Shown here: positions 61,039-64,000 of the stretch, in pieces
Position numbering within the stretch: the first letter of the stretch is position 1
Layout: each line of letters opens with the position of its first letter
DNA from: Pelodictyon phaeoclathratiforme BU-1
GTDB taxonomy: Bacteria; Bacteroidota; Chlorobiia; Chlorobiales; Chlorobiaceae
Direction of reading: 5' to 3'
NCBI RefSeq assembly: GCF_000020645.1
Contig: NC_011060.1
Span: 1,378,501 to 1,442,500, forward strand
Length of the DNA: 64,000 nucleotides
Position numbers and translations under genes: made by a program
The notes under the pieces: model-generated
What the model saw: the letters and a program-made list of their open reading frames with translations, nothing else
The model's database searches: none
Told to the model about the DNA's origin: nothing

Positions 61039-62583
61039 ATGATTAAACAGAACATCATGCCCGACTGGAGCTTCAAAAAAATCCGCGAAAGAATCGCCGA
61101 CCGAAACCGGGCGCCGAGAAGTTGCTGGTATCCTGTTGCGCATCAGCAATCGCACCACCCGGATGCACTCAAGGAACTCCACGCGAGTTACGCAAAAACG
61201 ATCAACAAAACCATGTTTGCGCTGCTTGGTGTTGGGCTCTACTGTTTGCTCAAGGTTTTTGGCGAATCCGACAAATCCCTTATCGTCGCAAACACAACCA
61301 TTCAAACCCCGGTGGTTGGCACCGCCATCTCTTTTCAAAGTTTTCTTGTCGTAGCCCCATTTCTCCTTGTTATCCTGACAGTCTATCTTCATATCGTTTA
61401 CGGACATTGGTTACAGCTTGAAAGAGAGCGCCAGCATCTTAACGAGACGCGAAAGAATTCTGCTGACCTCACTATCGAGAGTATTCCCGCTCTGTTCAGC
61501 TTCAAAGAGCGCCTGCCGCGCCTCTTCACCAATCTCGTTTTTTACTGGTTTGTGCCGTTGACCTTGTGGTTTATGGCCCGCAAGGCTTTTGCCCTCAGGG
61601 AGTTCATCGTTCCCTTTTCTATTGGTGCATCCATTGTCACCCTCTCCCTGCTTTTTTTGCAAATCAATCGTTGCCCCGATTCAAAAGCTGAAACAAAATT
61701 CACTTCAAAACGGTGGTTCTGGAATCTTCCCCGATGGGTAGCTTTTGGAGCGCTTGCAGCGTTCACGCTCAATCTTCCCTCTCTTTCCGAATCATTCCGC
61801 CGGCCACTCGATCTTCAGCGGGAAGATCTTCACGGCGCATGGTTGCAAGGTCTCGATATGACTGTAGCTGATATGAATAACGCTAACCTTCAGGGGGCGA
61901 ACCTTGGCGGAGCAAATCTTCAGAGCGCAGATCTTCAACATGCCAATCTTCAGGGAGCTAATCTCAAGGGGGCACAGTTACAAAAAGCACACCTTAACGG
62001 CTCCAATTTTCAGGGTTCTAATCTTGGTGGAGCAAATTTTGATGGTGCAGACCTGTTTTATGCCAATTTTAGGGAGGCAAAAGAGATGGAACTGTATCGA
62101 ATCAAAAAGGCGGTAAATTCTAATCGGGCCTTTTACAGTAGTGAGTTACTTTCGATTCTCAAATTCTCTCCAACTCACAATGATGACCTTGCAATCATTG
62201 GCAATTACTATGGCGGGGGTAAAATTGCCTATATTTTTCAGCCAGATGACAAGGGTTATGTTAATGGTGAACGGCACGGCCTGATTGCCGCTGAAACCGA
62301 TTTGCCGGGAGAGGACAAATACACATGGGATGCAGCTAATAAAGCTTGTGACGAGTTGGTCAAAAATGACTATGATGATTGGTATTTGCCGAGCAAGGAA
62401 GAGTTGAACCAGCTATATCTTAACAGAAGTGCTGTTGGTGGTTTTACTTCCGGCGTCTACTGGAGTTCTACGGAGGGCAATGCGGTCAACGCATGGCACC
62501 AAAGTTTCGACGGTGGGATTCAGAACTACAGCTACTACTATAAGGACGATGAGTGGCGGGTGCGGCCTGTCCGGGCTTTTTAA
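61039..62583 (+). CDS. pentapeptide-repeat membrane protein with C-terminal DUF1566/lectin-like domain
   Basis: A 514-residue protein from the ATG at 61039 (other starts: TTG 61003, ATG 61057). An N-terminal region with four to five membrane helices is followed at about residues 265-340 by pentapeptide repeats of the form A(N/D)LQ(G/N) (about ten units, a right-handed beta-helix). The C-terminal domain begins near FYSSELLSILKFS and carries the DUF1566/Lcl signature DDWYLPSKEELNQLYLN and VYWSSTEGNAVNAWHQSFDG. The last 126 bp look like a diversity-generating retroelement variable region. Probably a membrane protein whose lectin-like head recognises ligands; inference. Confidence 0.78.
   Translation: MIKQNIMPDWSFKKIRERIADRNRAPRSCWYPVAHQQSHHPDALKELHASYAKTINKTMFALLGVGLYCLLKVFGESDKSLIVANTTIQTPVVGTAISFQSFLVVAPFLLVILTVYLHIVYGHWLQLERERQHLNETRKNSADLTIESIPALFSFKERLPRLFTNLVFYWFVPLTLWFMARKAFALREFIVPFSIGASIVTLSLLFLQINRCPDSKAETKFTSKRWFWNLPRWVAFGALAAFTLNLPSLSESFRRPLDLQREDLHGAWLQGLDMTVADMNNANLQGANLGGANLQSADLQHANLQGANLKGAQLQKAHLNGSNFQGSNLGGANFDGADLFYANFREAKEMELYRIKKAVNSNRAFYSSELLSILKFSPTHNDDLAIIGNYYGGGKIAYIFQPDDKGYVNGERHGLIAAETDLPGEDKYTWDAANKACDELVKNDYDDWYLPSKEELNQLYLNRSAVGGFTSGVYWSSTEGNAVNAWHQSFDGGIQNYSYYYKDDEWRVRPVRAF
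62458..62583 (+). repeat. candidate DGR variable repeat (VR)
   Basis: The 3' end of the gene runs from the YWSSTE codons to the stop. It contains a cluster of NNC/NNT codons (AAC, TAC, AGC, TAC, TAC, TAT, then AAG, GAC, GAT) as expected from adenine mutagenesis of AAC/AAY in a template repeat, and ends in a G/C-rich block (GTGCGGCCTGTCCGG, 62559-62573) like an initiation-of-mutagenic-homing site. No template repeat or reverse transcriptase occurs in the window. Confidence 0.5.
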
Positions 62584-62773
62584 CCATGTGCGACGTGAAG
62601 TCGAGTAAACGAATTGTTCTTTGCAGAACCAACTGTTTCGTCAGTTTGCCCCACCGACATATGCAGGGAGAGCAGTTGACCCGAGTGAAGCTTTCCAATC
62701 AAGCAGGACACATTCTTCATGGTTAAGAAGAGGAAATACGGTTTGATTTTATTAAGTGATATGCTTATCTTTG

Positions 62774-62791
62774 GCGTTAGTAACTTAACGC
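62774..62791. promoter_or_regulatory. inverted repeat upstream of higB
   Basis: GCGTTA (62774-62779) and TAACGC (62786-62791) are inverted copies around GTAACT, ending 6 bases before the higB start. It is well placed for the HigA autoregulatory operator. Confidence 0.55.
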
Positions 62792-62797
62792 GAGAGC

Positions 62798-63079
62798 ATG
62801 ATTGTTTCGTTTGGCTCCAAAGAGACAGAAAAAATTTGGCAAGGGGAGCGAGTCAGGTGTTTGCCAGTTGAAATCCAAGTGATAGCAAGAAGGAAGTTGA
62901 GAATGATTAACAATTCATTGAATATAATGGATTTAAGGGTTCCTCCAGCAAATCGTCTTGAAAAGCTTTTGGGTAAAAACAAAGATTTTTACAGCATCCG
63001 GATTAACGATCAATGGAGAATCGTTTTTAAATGGACTGATGGAAATGCCTCCGAAGCAAAAATTATCGACTATCACTGA
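62798..63079 (+). CDS. higB: HigB-type toxin (RelE/ParE superfamily)
   Basis: A 93-residue HigB-type protein with the RelE/ParE fold. The diagnostic C-terminus is FYSIRINDQWRIVFKWTDGNASEAKIIDYH, and the mid-chain LRVPPANRLEKLLGK matches HigB ribonucleases that cleave mRNA on the ribosome. It is translated just before higA (stop one base before the higA ATG). The upstream inverted repeat at 62774-62791 is the candidate operator. Confidence 0.93.
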   Translation: MIVSFGSKETEKIWQGERVRCLPVEIQVIARRKLRMINNSLNIMDLRVPPANRLEKLLGKNKDFYSIRINDQWRIVFKWTDGNASEAKIIDYH

Positions 63080-63080
63080 A

Positions 63081-63380
63081 ATGAACGAACTGAGAAATAT
63101 TCATCCGGGAGAGGTCTTGATGGAAGAGTTTTTAATTCCATTGGAGATTTCGGCATACAGACTTTCCAAAGATATCGGGATACCTCAAACCCGGATATCC
63201 GAAATAGTGAAAGGAAAGAGGCGTGTTACAGCCGATACAGCATTGCGTCTATCTCAATATTTTGGGAATTCTGCCAAGTTCTGGTTAGGTCTTCAGGATG
63301 ACTATGACATCGAGGAGGGAATGCAGATCAAAAGAGCAGACATCAACTCAATCTTGCGCTACAAAAGCAACGTAGCATAA
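63081..63380 (+). CDS. higA: HigA-type antitoxin
   Basis: From the ATG at 63081 the product is 99 residues with the HigA helix-turn-helix: HPGEVLMEEFLIPLEISAYRLSKDIGIPQTRISEIVKGKRRVTADTALRLSQYFGNSAKFWLGLQDDYDIE. The start is one base after the higB stop. In the inverted order typical of HigBA the toxin comes first. It would neutralise HigB and repress the pair through the inverted repeat upstream. Confidence 0.95.
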   Translation: MNELRNIHPGEVLMEEFLIPLEISAYRLSKDIGIPQTRISEIVKGKRRVTADTALRLSQYFGNSAKFWLGLQDDYDIEEGMQIKRADINSILRYKSNVA

Positions 63381-63413
63381 TAATAAGTCATCAAAGGTAG
63401 TACAAGCCCGACG

Positions 63414-63447
63414 CCCGTGCAGGCCGGGAAACAATGGCTTGCACGGG
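63414..63447. repeat. inverted repeat between higA and argG
   Basis: CCCGTGCA (63414-63421) pairs with TGCACGGG (63440-63447), and GGCC/GGC further in nearly pairs. It lies between convergent genes, so it could act as a transcription barrier, but there is no T run on either strand. Confidence 0.45.
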
Positions 63448-63465
63448 TGACTGAAAGGGCGGCTC

Positions 63466-64000
63466 TTATTTGGCGGTGTGTACTTCGCTGTAGGTTTTCA
63501 GCCCAAGTCCATAGAGGTGGATAAAGCCTGCTGCAGCCTTGTGGTTGAAGGTGTCGGATTCGGTGTAGGTGGCAAGCTCCTCGTTGTAGAGCGAGTAAGG
63601 TGAGTTGCGACCCAGCAGGGAGACTCCACCCTTGTAGAGCTTCAGGCGGACAAGACCGGTCACCGGATTCTGTGTTTCATCCACAAAGGCATCGAGCGCT
63701 TTTCTCATCGGCGAGAACCAGAGTCCGTTATAGATGATGTTTGCGTAGTCCTGGCTGATGTTCTTTTTGTACTGGAAGACCGATTTTTCGAGTGTAAGGC
63801 GTTCGAGTTCGCGATGTGCGAAGTGCAGGATGGTTGCTGCCGGGGCTTCGTAGATTTCACGTGACTTGATGCCGACAACACGGTTTTCGATCATGTCGAG
63901 GCGTCCGACGCCATTGGCTGCGCCGATCTCGTTGAGGCGGATAATGAGGTCAAGGCCGCTCATCTTTTTGCCGTCAAGGGAGACGGGAATACCTTTTTCA
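63466..64000 (-). CDS. argG: argininosuccinate synthase (C-terminal part, runs off the window)
   Basis: The frame is open to the edge at 64000 and ends at 63466; the visible 177 residues are the C-terminal part of argininosuccinate synthase. Recognisable are MSGLDLIIRLNEIGAANGVGRLDMIENRVVGIKSREIYEAPAATILHFAHRELE and VRLKLYKGGVSLLGRNSPYSLY. It joins citrulline and aspartate with ATP. The next arg gene on the strand is argH, 8.2 kb further on, which is unusual for this pair. The N-terminal ATP-binding half lies beyond the window. Confidence 0.95.
   Translation of the reverse strand, partial: EKGIPVSLDGKKMSGLDLIIRLNEIGAANGVGRLDMIENRVVGIKSREIYEAPAATILHFAHRELERLTLEKSVFQYKKNISQDYANIIYNGLWFSPMRKALDAFVDETQNPVTGLVRLKLYKGGVSLLGRNSPYSLYNEELATYTESDTFNHKAAAGFIHLYGLGLKTYSEVHTAK

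Noticed and set aside
1..64000. tRNA, rRNA, CRISPR arrays or insertion sequences
   Set aside because: No cloverleaf with a TTCGA-type loop, no regularly spaced repeats and no transposase motifs were seen.

Overview
The window looks like a chromosomal segment of a green sulfur bacterium (Chlorobiaceae; Chlorobium/Pelodictyon-like). The inference rests on a sulfide:quinone-reductase-type flavoprotein, a polysulfide-reductase-like molybdoenzyme operon, many small sulfur and redox proteins, a homologue of the plant chlorophyll b reductase family, and the moderate GC content. No rRNA, tRNA, CRISPR array or insertion sequence was found. Species identity is an inference and cannot be fixed from this window.

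Layout. 0.2-5.3 kb: two atypical SDR proteins, an OGG1-type 8-oxoguanine glycosylase, a CPBP-like membrane protein, lipA and an HU gene, all on the minus strand. 5.7-11.7 kb: an NtrC-type two-component pair, then a strong sigma-54 promoter and four genes for exported or membrane proteins (two calcium-loop proteins, a c-type cytochrome, a DUF4405-like membrane protein). 11.7-16.2 kb: a NifX-like protein and a TetR-controlled DevBCA-type export cassette. 16.4-31.7 kb: molybdenum cofactor genes (moaC-mogA fusion, moeA, mobB-mobA fusion, moaA, a MOSC protein) surrounding a Tat-exported molybdopterin oxidoreductase, its FeS subunit, an NrfD-like anchor and a TorD-like chaperone, plus DsrE, OsmC, DUF134 and DUF2892 proteins. 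31.8-39.8 kb: SQR-like flavoprotein, YdcF protein, hybrid histidine kinase, chlorophyll-b-reductase-like SDR, orphan BMP lipoprotein, epimerase. 39.8-48.9 kb: housekeeping genes (pyrC, 5-formyl-THF cyclo-ligase, ppk1, rpiB, M20 peptidase, fba). 49-53.9 kb: two tandem Prc/CtpA protease genes flanking a tatA remnant and a PmtA-like methyltransferase gene. 53.9-64 kb: argH and argG (running off the end), separated by about 8 kb of accessory genes (umuDC, a Doc-type and a HigBA toxin-antitoxin pair, a ynbE-ydbL-ydbH cluster, a pentapeptide-repeat protein).

Most notable observations. (1) The same 20-24 bp palindrome, TTATAAGCATATGCTTATAA, lies about 50-70 bp upstream of three genes 16 kb apart (NifX-like, DsrE-like, OsmC). 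It overlaps a plausible promoter each time, and a DUF134 DNA-binding protein gene follows the OsmC gene, so this may be an uncharacterised redox/sulfur regulon. (2) The pentapeptide-repeat protein ends in a DUF1566/C-type-lectin-like domain whose last 126 bp look like the variable repeat of a diversity-generating retroelement; no reverse transcriptase is present here. (3) A near-perfect sigma-54 promoter lies just downstream of a sigma-54 activator gene, in front of the exported-protein module.

How the genes fit together. The molybdenum cofactor genes serve the periplasmic molybdoenzyme complex, which together with the SQR-like protein would exchange electrons between sulfur compounds and quinone. 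Broken copies (NifX-like and tatA pseudogenes), tandem duplication and the split arg pair show that several parts of the segment have been rearranged recently.
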